Shown piece by piece: positions 23,179-32,017 of a stretch of 47,362 nt of DNA. The translations under genes and the position numbers were made by a program. This DNA comes from Clostridiaceae bacterium UBA4839. Lineage in GTDB: Bacteria; Bacillota; Clostridia; Clostridiales; Caloramatoraceae. The notes under the pieces are model-generated. The model had not been told where the DNA came from. It did no database searches and worked only from the letters and a program-made list of their open reading frames with translations. Position 1 is the first letter of the stretch. Each line of letters starts with the position of its first letter. The stretch covers positions 1-47,362 of the forward strand of contig DHEX01000138.1 in assembly GCA_002400085.1 (NCBI GenBank), given 5' to 3'.

Positions 23179-24708
23179 TTAATTATTTAATTCACCAATT
23201 TTATCTTCCACAACTTTTACTAATTTTCCTGAGCTTACTAAATCTGATGCTTTATTTATTTCAGGATACATTATTCTATCCTCATCAAAAGGTTTAATTT
23301 CGCTTCTTATCAATTCATAAGCCTTCTCTGTACCCTCTCCAAGCTTTACATTTCCTCTAAAATAAAGTGCCTGAGAATCAGCTAAGTACTCTATACCAAG
23401 TACTCTTGTAACATTGTATATTATATCCCTGCACTTTCTTGCTGCAATAGTTCCCATACTAACATGATCCTCCTGATTTGCAGATGAAGGAATAGAATCA
23501 ACTGAAGCAGGATGAGCTAAAACTTTATTTTCCGATACTAAAGATGCAGCTACATACTGTGTTATCATGAATCCAGAATTTAATCCTCCCTCTTTAGTTA
23601 AAAATGGAGGTAAGTCATTTAACTGATAATTAACTAATCTTTCAATTCTTCGTTCAGAAACATCAGCCAATTCAGCTACTGCAATTCCAAGAAAATCCAT
23701 AGCCAATGCTATTGGCTGACCATGAAAGTTTCCTCCTGATATAACTTTTTCTTCATCTTCAAAAATTAGTGGATTATCTGTAGCTGAGTTTATTTCAATT
23801 TCAACTACATTTTTTGCATAATTAATTGCATCCTTACTTGCTCCATGGATTTGTGGAATGCATCTTAATGTATAAGCATCCTGAACTCTTAATTCTCCTT
23901 GTTTTGTTGTTAAGCTGCTTCCTTTTAAAATTCTAAGTAAATTTTTGGCACAAGCCATTTGTCCAACTTGAGGTCTTACTTCATTAACTCTGTAGTAATA
24001 AGCATCTGTAATTCCTCTAAGTGCCTCTACTGTCATTGATCCAGTAATATCAGCAGCTTTGCTTAAGTTAACAGCATCATAAACAGCAAGTGATGCTATG
24101 GCTGTCATAATCGGTGTTCCATTTATAAGTGCCAGCCCCTCTTTTTCTACTAATTCAACTGTATCAATCTTAGCAGCTTTCATTGCATCAATGCTTGGCA
24201 TTCTCTTGCCATTGTAATAAGCTTCACCTTCCCCAAGCATTGTTAATACCATATGAGCAAGTGGTGCTAAATCCCCGCTTGCACCTAAGGATCCCTTTTC
24301 ATATATAACAGGGCAAACATCTTTATTTAACATATCAATAAGTGTTTTTAAAGTTGAAAGTCTTATTCCTGAATATCCCTTTGCTAATGCATTGGCTCTT
24401 AAAAGCATTGCTGCTCTTACAACTTCATGAGGAAGCTCATCTCCCACTCCACAGGCATGTGACATTATCAAATTTTTTTGAAGCTGTTTAGTGTTTTCTT
24501 TTGAAATAACCACATCAGCAAATTTTCCAAAACCAGTAGTTATTCCATATTCAACTCTTCCCTCTTTAACAAACTTGTCAACCAAGTTTCTTGCTTTTAC
24601 AACCTTTTTTTCAGCCTCTTCAGAAATTTTAACCTTGTATCCATTCCTTGCAACCATGATCACATCCTCAATGGTAAGGCTGTTACCATCAATTATTATT
24701 TCATTCAT
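23179..24708 (-). CDS. hutH: Histidine ammonia-lyase
   Basis: Deaminates L-histidine to urocanate, the first step of histidine catabolism. The self-forming MIO cofactor tripeptide A143-S144-G145 sits in GSLGASGDLAPLAHM. YGITTGFGKFADV (54-66) and the C-terminal half with SSANQEDHVSMG also match. The length of 509 residues is normal. AGGGGGGTAATAG precedes the ATG. It is the first gene of the operon hutH-ftcD-hutI-fchA-yjiH. Its leader contains an inserted MITE-like element (24747-24909). No hutU is present in this window. Confidence 0.96.
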   Translation of the reverse strand: MNEIIIDGNSLTIEDVIMVARNGYKVKISEEAEKKVVKARNLVDKFVKEGRVEYGITTGFGKFADVVISKENTKQLQKNLIMSHACGVGDELPHEVVRAAMLLRANALAKGYSGIRLSTLKTLIDMLNKDVCPVIYEKGSLGASGDLAPLAHMVLTMLGEGEAYYNGKRMPSIDAMKAAKIDTVELVEKEGLALINGTPIMTAIASLAVYDAVNLSKAADITGSMTVEALRGITDAYYYRVNEVRPQVGQMACAKNLLRILKGSSLTTKQGELRVQDAYTLRCIPQIHGASKDAINYAKNVVEIEINSATDNPLIFEDEEKVISGGNFHGQPIALAMDFLGIAVAELADVSERRIERLVNYQLNDLPPFLTKEGGLNSGFMITQYVAASLVSENKVLAHPASVDSIPSSANQEDHVSMGTIAARKCRDIIYNVTRVLGIEYLADSQALYFRGNVKLGEGTEKAYELIRSEIKPFDEDRIMYPEINKASDLVSSGKLVKVVEDKIGELNN

Positions 24709-24746
24709 CCTATTACCCCCCTACAACAATTAAATATTCATTGCAT

Positions 24747-24909
24747 ATCTGTAATCCATAATTTAAAATCATTAATGAACAAATTACAGCGGAGATAAGA
24801 AAAATATATGGAATGAACATAGAGTGAACATCTTTGCAAAGGTCAAAGTGAATGGAATATATTTTTCTTATCACAGCGGTGTATTAAATCTAAATTACGA
24901 ATTACAGAT
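24747..24909. mobile_element. MITE-like element B, least interrupted copy
   Basis: The ends ATCTGTAATCCATAATTTA and TAAATTACGAATTACAGAT are inverted repeats with two mismatches over 19 bases. Inside, ATAAGAAAAATATATGGAAT pairs with its inverted copy near 24854-24872. The element is 163 bp and encodes nothing. It ends about 39 bases before the hutH start codon, so it lies in or forms the hut leader. Copies at 91-172, 2172-2382 and 13641-13835 are interrupted by element A. Confidence 0.75.
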
Positions 24910-25027
24910 TATATATATTTATTATATCACTAATTTTGTCAGTTAAATGTGTTTGAATATTTTGAATATTTTTAATATACTACCATGGTAAAGTGCAAAA
25001 CAGTTAAAACCCTTTTATTTCAAATAA
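24910..25027. other. AT-rich spacer upstream of the hut operon
   Basis: This stretch separates the MITE copy from the terminator of the murT-gatD-murJ operon. It should contain the hut promoter if that is not inside the element, but no good -35/-10 pair is visible. No gene or T-box-like feature was found. Confidence 0.4.
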
Positions 25028-25069
25028 AAAGAGTTGTTTCAAAGCTCAATGGCCATGAAACAGCTCCTT
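25028..25069 (-). terminator. Intrinsic terminator after murJ
   Basis: On the minus strand GAGCTGTTTCA pairs with TGAAACAACTC (one mismatch) across a 14-base loop, followed by TTTTTATTT. It ends the long surface-biosynthesis run. Confidence 0.75.
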
Positions 25070-25091
25070 TAAATTTCACCATGAAAGAATC

Positions 25092-26672
25092 TTATCTTTT
25101 GATTTTTTCCTTTATTATCCCTGTTACATGATCAAGTTCAGGCATTCTCAAAATATAGGCAAATGCAAAATAAACAATTATTGCAATAAGCATTGATACA
25201 GCAACGTTTACTAGCTGAACTGATTTTGTAGCAAAACCAATCTTTGACTCTATAAATTTAGAAGACATATAGGTAGCCCCGCCCATAGCAAAGGCAGAAA
25301 TTGATGATTTAATAAAGGAAATTGAAAGTTCTCTCGTCCTAAGACCATTCATTTTCTTTGATAATAAAATATACAGTATAACCATTTCAAGGCAGGAAGC
25401 TAAAGCACTTGTTAATGCTATGCCACTTACCGCTAAATTGCTAAATTTTACAAATGCTATATTTAATACTGTGTTAAAAGCGGCAGTAATAAGTCCCACA
25501 TAAAGCGGTGTTTTTGTATCCTGAATAGAGTAAAATGCTCTTATTATTATTGGTACTGCAGAATTTCCAAGAACACCAATGCTGTAATAAGAAAGTGCAA
25601 GTGCAGTTATTCTTGCATCTCCCTCAGTAAAGTGTCCTGTTCTAAAAAGAAGTCTAACTATAGGCAAATTAAGCACTATAAGCCCTATGACACAAGGAAT
25701 AGTTATAAAAAACAAAACCCTAAGGCCTGTACAAAGAGTCTCTTTATATTCATCTATTTCCTTTTTAGCAATTTGAGAATTCATTACTGGAAATATAGTG
25801 GTTAAAATTCCTGCCCCAAAAATTCCTACAGGAAGCATCATTATTCTTTGAGCATATCTAAGGGCGGTAATACTTCCTGTATCAAGTACAGAAGCAACAT
25901 TCGTATTTACAAGTAAATTTATTCTATTTATTGAAGATCCAATTAATGCTGGGACCATAAGTGATAACATTCTTCTGTATCCTTCATTCTTTAAGTTCAG
26001 CTCAAATTTAAATCTTGTCCCAACCCTTCTAAATTCAGGATATTGCACAAAGAAGTTAAAAAATGCACCTATAATTACACCTATAGCCATTCCATATATG
26101 CCCATATTTAACCCTTTGCCAAATACAATAGCACCAGCAATTATTCCTACATTATATAAAACTGGTCCTATGGCAGGAGTTAGAAACTTTTTGTAGGATT
26201 CAAGAATTCCTTTACAAAGACCTGCAAGTACTGTAAACGTTACACCTGTAAACATTATCCTTGTAAGTTTTACTGTGAGAGCATACTTTTCAGGATCCTT
26301 AGTATTTCCATATGCAACAAGTGGTATGAGCTGTTTAGCAAAGGTTATTCCCAAAGCATTAAAAATAAGTATAATAATTAATGCTACAGTTATAAATGTA
26401 TTTGCAGCCTTCCACCCATTATCCTCATCATCATTTGCAAGATAAGAGCCAAATACCGGCATAAACCCAGAACTTAATGCTCCTGCTACAAGTAAATCAT
26501 ACATTAAATCTGGAATTGCAAAAGCAGCATAAAACGCATCCGTTTCCATTCCTCTGCCAAATGTCTTTGCTACTATCATTTCTCTTACAAATCCTAAAAC
26601 CCTACTTAAAAGCAAAATGCACATTATCATTGCAGTAGTTTTTTGTATGTTTTGTTCCTTACGCTTTGTCAT
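25092..26672 (-). CDS. murJ: Lipid II flippase MurJ (MviN)
   Basis: Membrane protein of the MOP superfamily that moves lipid-linked peptidoglycan precursor across the membrane. The N-terminal LSRVLGFVREMIVAKTFG and DAFYAAFAIPDLMYDLL segments are typical, with about 14 hydrophobic segments over the protein. The start at 26672 is chosen for the AAGGGGGATAAT site; this gives 526 residues. It directly follows gatD. Since no other flippase is visible in the polysaccharide cluster, it may also serve those products, but this is inference. Confidence 0.93.
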   Translation of the reverse strand: MTKRKEQNIQKTTAMIMCILLLSRVLGFVREMIVAKTFGRGMETDAFYAAFAIPDLMYDLLVAGALSSGFMPVFGSYLANDDEDNGWKAANTFITVALIIILIFNALGITFAKQLIPLVAYGNTKDPEKYALTVKLTRIMFTGVTFTVLAGLCKGILESYKKFLTPAIGPVLYNVGIIAGAIVFGKGLNMGIYGMAIGVIIGAFFNFFVQYPEFRRVGTRFKFELNLKNEGYRRMLSLMVPALIGSSINRINLLVNTNVASVLDTGSITALRYAQRIMMLPVGIFGAGILTTIFPVMNSQIAKKEIDEYKETLCTGLRVLFFITIPCVIGLIVLNLPIVRLLFRTGHFTEGDARITALALSYYSIGVLGNSAVPIIIRAFYSIQDTKTPLYVGLITAAFNTVLNIAFVKFSNLAVSGIALTSALASCLEMVILYILLSKKMNGLRTRELSISFIKSSISAFAMGGATYMSSKFIESKIGFATKSVQLVNVAVSMLIAIIVYFAFAYILRMPELDHVTGIIKEKIKR

Positions 26673-26689
26673 ATTATCCCCCTTAAACC

Positions 26690-27430
26690 TCATTTGCTTT
26701 CTACGGATTGTTTGGAATATCTATCAATTATATAATTTTTAGCCTTCATAAGCAAGGGAGCTTCTATAGAAACATCAAATTGGACATTATATTTTTTCAG
26801 TACCGCACTTGATATCAAAAAGCTAGTAATTTCAGGATTTTTTGAAAGACAGCATCCGTGCAGATAGGTACATATTGTATTCTTATAAATAAGCCCCTCA
26901 CTACCATCATTTCCATTATTTCCATTTCCATAAATGACTTTCCCAAGAGGTGAATAGTTGTTTATATATGTCCTTCCTGAATGATTTTCAAACCCTACAA
27001 GTTTTGAATTGAAAAATTCAGATTGAATTACAATATCTCCAATGTATCTTTTATCACCTTTTTCTGTATATATATCAAGTATTCCAGCTCCATTTATCTT
27101 TCGCCCATCGGCAGCTACATATTTTTTCCCAAGAAGCTGATAGGAGCCGCATATATAAAGTCCTGCTCCTCCATCTTCAATATACTTTTGCATATTACTA
27201 AGCTTATTTTTTATAATATCCTCTCCTACAGTTATCTGCTCATAATCCTGCCCTCCGCCCATAAAGAGAATATCACAGTTTTTATAATCAAAATAGTCAT
27301 TTATTGTTATATATTTAATATCACAATTTATCCCACATTGATTCAAAACATTTTTTAGTATTAAAACATTACCCCTGTCGCCATAAACATTTAGCAAATC
27401 ATAATACATATAATAAATATTTATATTCAT
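26690..27430 (-). CDS. gatD: Lipid II isoglutaminyl synthase, glutaminase subunit GatD
   Basis: Glutamine amidotransferase (class I, CobB/CobQ-like) that supplies ammonia to MurT for amidation of the alpha-carboxyl of D-Glu in lipid II. The catalytic cysteine C94 is in GAGLYICGSYQLL, and the partner histidine is in TYLHGCCLSKNPE. NVYGDRGNVLIL near the N-terminus is a family mark. The start at 27430 follows GGTAGGTG; the ATG five codons earlier would overlap murT. The length is 246 residues. It is coupled to murT. Confidence 0.93.
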   Translation of the reverse strand: MNINIYYMYYDLLNVYGDRGNVLILKNVLNQCGINCDIKYITINDYFDYKNCDILFMGGGQDYEQITVGEDIIKNKLSNMQKYIEDGGAGLYICGSYQLLGKKYVAADGRKINGAGILDIYTEKGDKRYIGDIVIQSEFFNSKLVGFENHSGRTYINNYSPLGKVIYGNGNNGNDGSEGLIYKNTICTYLHGCCLSKNPEITSFLISSAVLKKYNVQFDVSIEAPLLMKAKNYIIDRYSKQSVESK

Positions 27431-27438
27431 AAAAACAC

Positions 27439-28764
27439 CTACCATGAATGTTCTATTATATTTTGTTCAGCTAAAACCTTTCTTAGGCTTAGCATAGCAG
27501 TATAAGTTGAAAAAATATAGACATATTTGCAGTTATCACATTTTTTAATTTTTTCTACAAGCATATCTATTGTATCGCATATATCATCGCAATGTAAATT
27601 GTATCCAGCCACATTTAATCTGACTGCCATATCATATCTTCTCGATCCAGAAACAAAGATATTATTATAGTCTGTAAATGTATTTTCAAAATCCACATCC
27701 CAAATCCAAGATATATCCCTGCCATCTGCATAATCATCATTAAGAATAAAGCATCCGCACTTATCCTCCTTATTGTAAGTTGGAATCATTAAGCCTTGAT
27801 TAAAGCCAGCAGGATTTTTTACAAGAATAATTTTTATTTCCTTATTATCATACATAAAACTTTCAGTCCTGCCAAATCTTGCCTTATAGGACTTAATAGA
27901 TTTTTTCAATATTTCAGGTTTAACGCCTATCTCCATTGCAACTGCAGCTGCAGCTAATATGTTATATACGTTGTATAAGCCTCCAATATTTGCCTCAATA
28001 AAAATAGTATCATTTATTTTAAAATTAACATGATCATCATCTTTAATATTTATATTACTCACATAATACTTAAGCTGAGGCCTCTTATATCCGCATTTCG
28101 GGCATTTATATTTTCCAAGATGATTATAAGTATAAAACTCATAGTCGTATTTTGCTCTGCATTTTACGCAAAACTGACCTTCAACGTTTGACTTTTCTTC
28201 CCTGTAAGAATGAGGGTTTTGGTTAAACCCAAAATAAACTTTTTTACCTTCTATATCCCCAAACAGCGGCTCATCACCATTTAAAACCATTTTTATATTA
28301 GGAAGCTTTTTTATGCCATCTTTTATTTTCCTTAGTGTAGTATATATTTCTCCATATCTGTCAAGCTGATCCTTAAATATATTTGTACATACTATATATT
28401 CAGCTTTAGCAATAGAAGTATAAAGCGGCACATTTGCTTCATCTATCTCTATAACTGCGTACTTTTTTTCCTTATCACTTTCATGGGCTATAAAAAGTGT
28501 TGTTATCCCAGGAAGCATATTGGCACCTGTCGCATTATGTATTACAGGATAACCTGAATCCCTAAGTATCTTAGCCAAAATAGATGCCGTAGTTGTTTTC
28601 CCATTGGTCCCTGTTACCAATATAACCTTATACTTATCAGACAATGATTTTAAAATAGATTTATTACATTTAAGGGCAACTTTCCCGGGGTAACTTGAAC
28701 CCATATGAAAAACAGAAAGAACTTTTTGCATTAACTTACAGCCTTTAATAACAATATAGTCCAT
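27439..28764 (-). CDS. murT: Lipid II isoglutaminyl synthase, Mur-ligase subunit MurT
   Basis: ATP-dependent partner of GatD. The P-loop VTGTNGKTTTAS spans 51-62 or so. A zinc ribbon, C199-x2-C202 and C221-x2-C224, is inserted in the middle domain as in other MurT proteins. The C-terminal DUF1727 domain contains LNDDYADGRDISWIWDVD with the conserved catalytic aspartate. The start at 28764 follows TTGGAGAT at a normal distance; 441 residues result, as in Staphylococcus. It is the first gene of murT-gatD-murJ. Confidence 0.94.
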   Translation of the reverse strand: MDYIVIKGCKLMQKVLSVFHMGSSYPGKVALKCNKSILKSLSDKYKVILVTGTNGKTTTASILAKILRDSGYPVIHNATGANMLPGITTLFIAHESDKEKKYAVIEIDEANVPLYTSIAKAEYIVCTNIFKDQLDRYGEIYTTLRKIKDGIKKLPNIKMVLNGDEPLFGDIEGKKVYFGFNQNPHSYREEKSNVEGQFCVKCRAKYDYEFYTYNHLGKYKCPKCGYKRPQLKYYVSNINIKDDDHVNFKINDTIFIEANIGGLYNVYNILAAAAVAMEIGVKPEILKKSIKSYKARFGRTESFMYDNKEIKIILVKNPAGFNQGLMIPTYNKEDKCGCFILNDDYADGRDISWIWDVDFENTFTDYNNIFVSGSRRYDMAVRLNVAGYNLHCDDICDTIDMLVEKIKKCDNCKYVYIFSTYTAMLSLRKVLAEQNIIEHSW

Positions 28765-28874
28765 ATAACTATCTCCAATCAATTTCAACAATATTCCTTA
28801 CATAAAAATTTTAATGTAATTTACAGCGTAAATCAACTTATAATGGCATTGTTAACATATTCTTTTTATTTTAT

Positions 28875-30095
28875 TTATGTATATTGTTCTAATATATTTT
28901 CAAACTTCTTAGTAATTTTTTCCCTATCGAAGTTTTCTTCTATACACTTGCGCCCATTTTTACCACATTTTTCTCTTAGATCAGCATTGTTATAAAGCTT
29001 TAATACAGCTTCACTAATCTCCTTAGCATTTTCCGGCTCTACGCAGATACCTGATTTTGCATTTTCTACTAATTCCTTTGCCTCACCTTCAACAGATAAA
29101 ATAATAGGTACATTTGATGCCATAGTTTCAAACATCTTTGATGGAAGAGCTCCTTTAAATAAATCCAATTTTTTTAATGGAACCAGTGCACAGTCAAAGG
29201 ATGCCACTATCCCGGGCATATTTTTCTTAGGCTGTACAGGTAAAAACATGACATTGTTTAATCCGTATTTCTCTTTTAAATTCATAAGCATAGGTTTTTC
29301 AGGCCCATCCCCAACAAAAACGAACATTATATCCTTGCAATCCTTTAATAAGTTTGCTGCTTCTATTATTGTTTCAAGCTTTTGTGCTATTCCATGAATC
29401 CCAGCATATCCTACTATGAATTTGTTTTCTAATCCGTTATTTTTTATGAATTCCCTATTTATTTTATCTTTTCCAAATAAGTTTAAATCTACACCATTTG
29501 TAATTAAATAAGTTTTATCTTTAAATCCTCTTGAAGAAATATTTTCTACAATACCACGAGTTTGTCCAGTAATTATATCTGCTTTTTTATACGAAAACTC
29601 CTCAAGCCATACAGACATTTTTATAAGCAGCTTATTATGGAGGACTCCAAGCTTAATTGCAGATTCAGGCCAAAGGTCAGAAACATTAAAAACATATTTG
29701 CAGTGTAGTTTTTTCGCAATTTTATATCCTGACCATCCTAAAAATAGGGGTGGTGATTCAACAACTAGTACATCAATATGATCGTGTACCTGTTTTAATC
29801 CACTTCTTACACTTGACAGCGTAAATGAAAAATAATTCCTAAGCCTTTTACAAAAGCTCTTATCCTTTGTTGCATATATGGATGTTCTTATTATATGTAT
29901 CCCATTATAATCTTCAATAACAAGTTTTTTCCCCTTATATCCATCATATATTTCACCTATAGGATAATTAGGCATAGCAGTAATTACACTTATATTATGC
30001 CCATTATCCTTAAGCCTTTTTGCAAATTCATATATTCTGTTTTGCGGTGCTCCCACCTCAGGAGGAAAATATTGTGTTAAAAATAAAATATTCAA
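28875..30095 (-). CDS. GT4-family glycosyltransferase (WbuB/WcaI-like)
   Basis: GT-B enzyme that adds a sugar to a membrane-linked surface glycan. The N-terminal LFLTQYFPPEVGAPQNRIYEF holds the glycine-rich acceptor-side loop. The C-terminal half has VGYAGIHGIAQKLETII and the donor-binding FKGALPSKMFETMASNVPII with the conserved E-x7-E region. A TTG start at 30095 is chosen because AGAGGTGG lies directly upstream; a GTG nine bases earlier overlaps that site. The length is 406 residues. It follows the deacetylase gene after 18 bases. Sugar specificity is unknown. Confidence 0.88.
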   Translation of the reverse strand: MNILFLTQYFPPEVGAPQNRIYEFAKRLKDNGHNISVITAMPNYPIGEIYDGYKGKKLVIEDYNGIHIIRTSIYATKDKSFCKRLRNYFSFTLSSVRSGLKQVHDHIDVLVVESPPLFLGWSGYKIAKKLHCKYVFNVSDLWPESAIKLGVLHNKLLIKMSVWLEEFSYKKADIITGQTRGIVENISSRGFKDKTYLITNGVDLNLFGKDKINREFIKNNGLENKFIVGYAGIHGIAQKLETIIEAANLLKDCKDIMFVFVGDGPEKPMLMNLKEKYGLNNVMFLPVQPKKNMPGIVASFDCALVPLKKLDLFKGALPSKMFETMASNVPIILSVEGEAKELVENAKSGICVEPENAKEISEAVLKLYNNADLREKCGKNGRKCIEENFDREKITKKFENILEQYT

Positions 30096-30113
30096 ATCAA
30101 CCACCTCTGTAAT

Positions 30114-31301
30114 CTACTTTTTATTGTTAGTACTATTAGGTTTAATATCATTTGCACAATAAACTATATTTTTAAACAGCTTTTCTGATGTTAAGTTAGA
30201 ATCACCTGAGCGAATTCTAAGTACATACTTTGATTTGGAATTATATTTGTTATATCCAATGGCTGTAGTAATAAAATACTTGTATCCGCATTTTTTAGAT
30301 AATTCAACAAGCCTTTTGTTGTAATTTCCAAATGGGAAACAAATCATATCAGGATAAGTGCCTGTATATTCATATATAAGCCTTCTTGATGTATTTAAAT
30401 CTTCAGTAACCCTTTTAACAATACTTTCATCAGTTTCATAAGTATTATCTTTAGGATTATATATCTTATATGCTAATTTCCCACCCATTTTATTCTCTGG
30501 GCCTATTACTACATAATCATGTCCCTCATGAGAATGAGATTGTATATCAATAATGCCGCTGTCGTACATTTCATTTATTTCATTTTTACTTAAAGGATTA
30601 AAATCATTTGATGACGGGCTATAGCTTTCAACCCTTGAAGTAATAACAAAGTTAACGGCAGGCATATTATATTCTTTTAAGAGAGGATATGCATATTTAT
30701 AAAAACTTTCAATACCATCATCAAAAGTTATTGCAACAGCATTTTTAGGAAGGGGCTTAGTGCCTTCCATAGAATTTAAAACCTGCCTTAAACTTATTAC
30801 ATTAAATCCGTTGTCCCTTAGCATTTTTAAATCTGATTCAAACCTTTCCGGACTTATAGTGATGCTGCTAAAGGGTTTTGAGCTTATATGATGATAAGTA
30901 AGCACTACCGCCTTGTTTTCATAATAAACCCCATCCTTATACATCTTTTTAATATCAATTTCTTCTTGGGATGATTTTCCACTGCCCTTTGAAGAATCAG
31001 CTTTATTATTATCTGTTTTATTGCTGCCTTCAGACTGGTTAGATTTATTGTTTTCTGTTTTATTGCTGCCTTCAAACTGATTTGATTTATTACTATCTGT
31101 TTTATTGTCTTCATGGGCAGAATTCATCTTAGCATCTTCCTTATCAGAACCTGCTTTAGTCCCTTGTTCTTTATCTTTTTTTTCATCTAAAGTTATATCT
31201 TTCTTATAATCAACCGAATCACTATTATTTTTATTTGGTTTTTTACAAGAAGTGAAAGCTACCATTACTATAATTAAAAAAACAAAAAGACTTTTCTTCA
31301 T
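30114..31301 (-). CDS. Secreted polysaccharide deacetylase with repeat linker
   Basis: A likely lipoprotein: a short basic start, a hydrophobic core and VAFTSCKKP, with cysteine at residue 19 as the probable lipid site. Residues about 20-115 are a polar linker rich in N, K, S, D and E containing a 14-residue repeat. The NodB deacetylase domain follows, with AITFDDGIESF (metal D in the first motif), IDIQSHSHEGH (zinc histidines) and CFPFGNYNKRLVEL. It probably removes acetyl groups from the glycan made by this cluster or from peptidoglycan. The start overlaps the tagA stop by 4 bases, so translation is coupled. Length is 395 residues. Confidence 0.87.
   Translation of the reverse strand: MKKSLFVFLIIVMVAFTSCKKPNKNNSDSVDYKKDITLDEKKDKEQGTKAGSDKEDAKMNSAHEDNKTDSNKSNQFEGSNKTENNKSNQSEGSNKTDNNKADSSKGSGKSSQEEIDIKKMYKDGVYYENKAVVLTYHHISSKPFSSITISPERFESDLKMLRDNGFNVISLRQVLNSMEGTKPLPKNAVAITFDDGIESFYKYAYPLLKEYNMPAVNFVITSRVESYSPSSNDFNPLSKNEINEMYDSGIIDIQSHSHEGHDYVVIGPENKMGGKLAYKIYNPKDNTYETDESIVKRVTEDLNTSRRLIYEYTGTYPDMICFPFGNYNKRLVELSKKCGYKYFITTAIGYNKYNSKSKYVLRIRSGDSNLTSEKLFKNIVYCANDIKPNSTNNKK
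31012..31110. repeat. 42-bp tandem repeat within the deacetylase linker
   Basis: The sequence TCTGTTTTATTG recurs at 31012, 31054 and 31096, giving about 2.4 units of 42 bp. The units encode a 14-residue polar repeat (KTENNKSNQSEGSN type). The reading frame is preserved, so copy number can change without a frameshift. Confidence 0.75.
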
Positions 31302-32017
31302 TTTCCCCTCTCCAATGCAACTTTTGCTAAAAATTTAGGGAGCACTGACATTCTTTTTATTCTCCATGGCTCCTTAATCAGCCTGTATAACCACTCAAGT
31401 CCCATGCTGCACATCCATTTAGGAGCTCTTTTTATATTCCCGCATATTACATCATAACTTCCCCCAACGCCCATGAGAAATGGAATATTAAGAGCATCCA
31501 TATTTTTTTTAATCCAATATTCCTGCTTTGGGCTTCCCATGGCAATAAATAAAATATCCGGACTAAATGTTTTAATATAATTTACCACTTCTTCATCCTC
31601 TTTGAAATATCCATCCCTTGTTCCCACAATATTTAGTCCAGCATATCTTTCCATTAGGATTTTTGAAGCCTCTTCTGCCACACCCGGCTTTGCTCCAAGC
31701 AAAAATACTTTATATCCCTTTTTTGCAGACATATCACATATATTTTGCATCAAATCTATGCCAGTAACCCTTTTTTTAATATCCCCTTTTTTAAATTTAG
31801 AAGCATAAACAATTCCAATTCCATCAGGTATTTGTAAATCAGCACTGTTAATTAGCTCTTTTAATTTTTCATCCTTTTGGGCTTTCATAATCTTTTCAGG
31901 ATTTATAGCTACTAAAAAGGATGGTTTTCTATTTTTTATTATCACATCTATTTCACTTAAAGCTTTTTCCATATCAATTGCACAAACATCTACCCCTAAA
32001 TAATTTTCTTTTTTCAT
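31298..32017 (-). CDS. tagA: WecG/TagA/CpsF-family glycosyltransferase (GT26)
   Basis: Membrane-associated enzyme that typically transfers N-acetylmannosamine (TagA) or ManNAcA (WecG) onto undecaprenyl-linked GlcNAc. Family marks are INPEKIMKAQKDEKL, ADLQIPDGIGIVYASK with the conserved aspartate, FLLGAKPGVAEEAS, and MGSPKQEYWI followed by MGVGGSYDVICGNIKRAP. The length of 239 residues is typical. It overlaps its neighbours by 4 bases on both sides (ATGA-type). The presence of wecB and a UDP-ManNAc-type dehydrogenase in the cluster agrees with a ManNAc(A) donor. Confidence 0.92.
   Translation of the reverse strand: MKKENYLGVDVCAIDMEKALSEIDVIIKNRKPSFLVAINPEKIMKAQKDEKLKELINSADLQIPDGIGIVYASKFKKGDIKKRVTGIDLMQNICDMSAKKGYKVFLLGAKPGVAEEASKILMERYAGLNIVGTRDGYFKEDEEVVNYIKTFSPDILFIAMGSPKQEYWIKKNMDALNIPFLMGVGGSYDVICGNIKRAPKWMCSMGLEWLYRLIKEPWRIKRMSVLPKFLAKVALERGK

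Noticed and set aside
24709..24909. T-box or other amino-acid riboswitch for the hut operon
   Set aside because: The leader is accounted for by a MITE-like element present elsewhere in the window; no T-box core sequence is seen.
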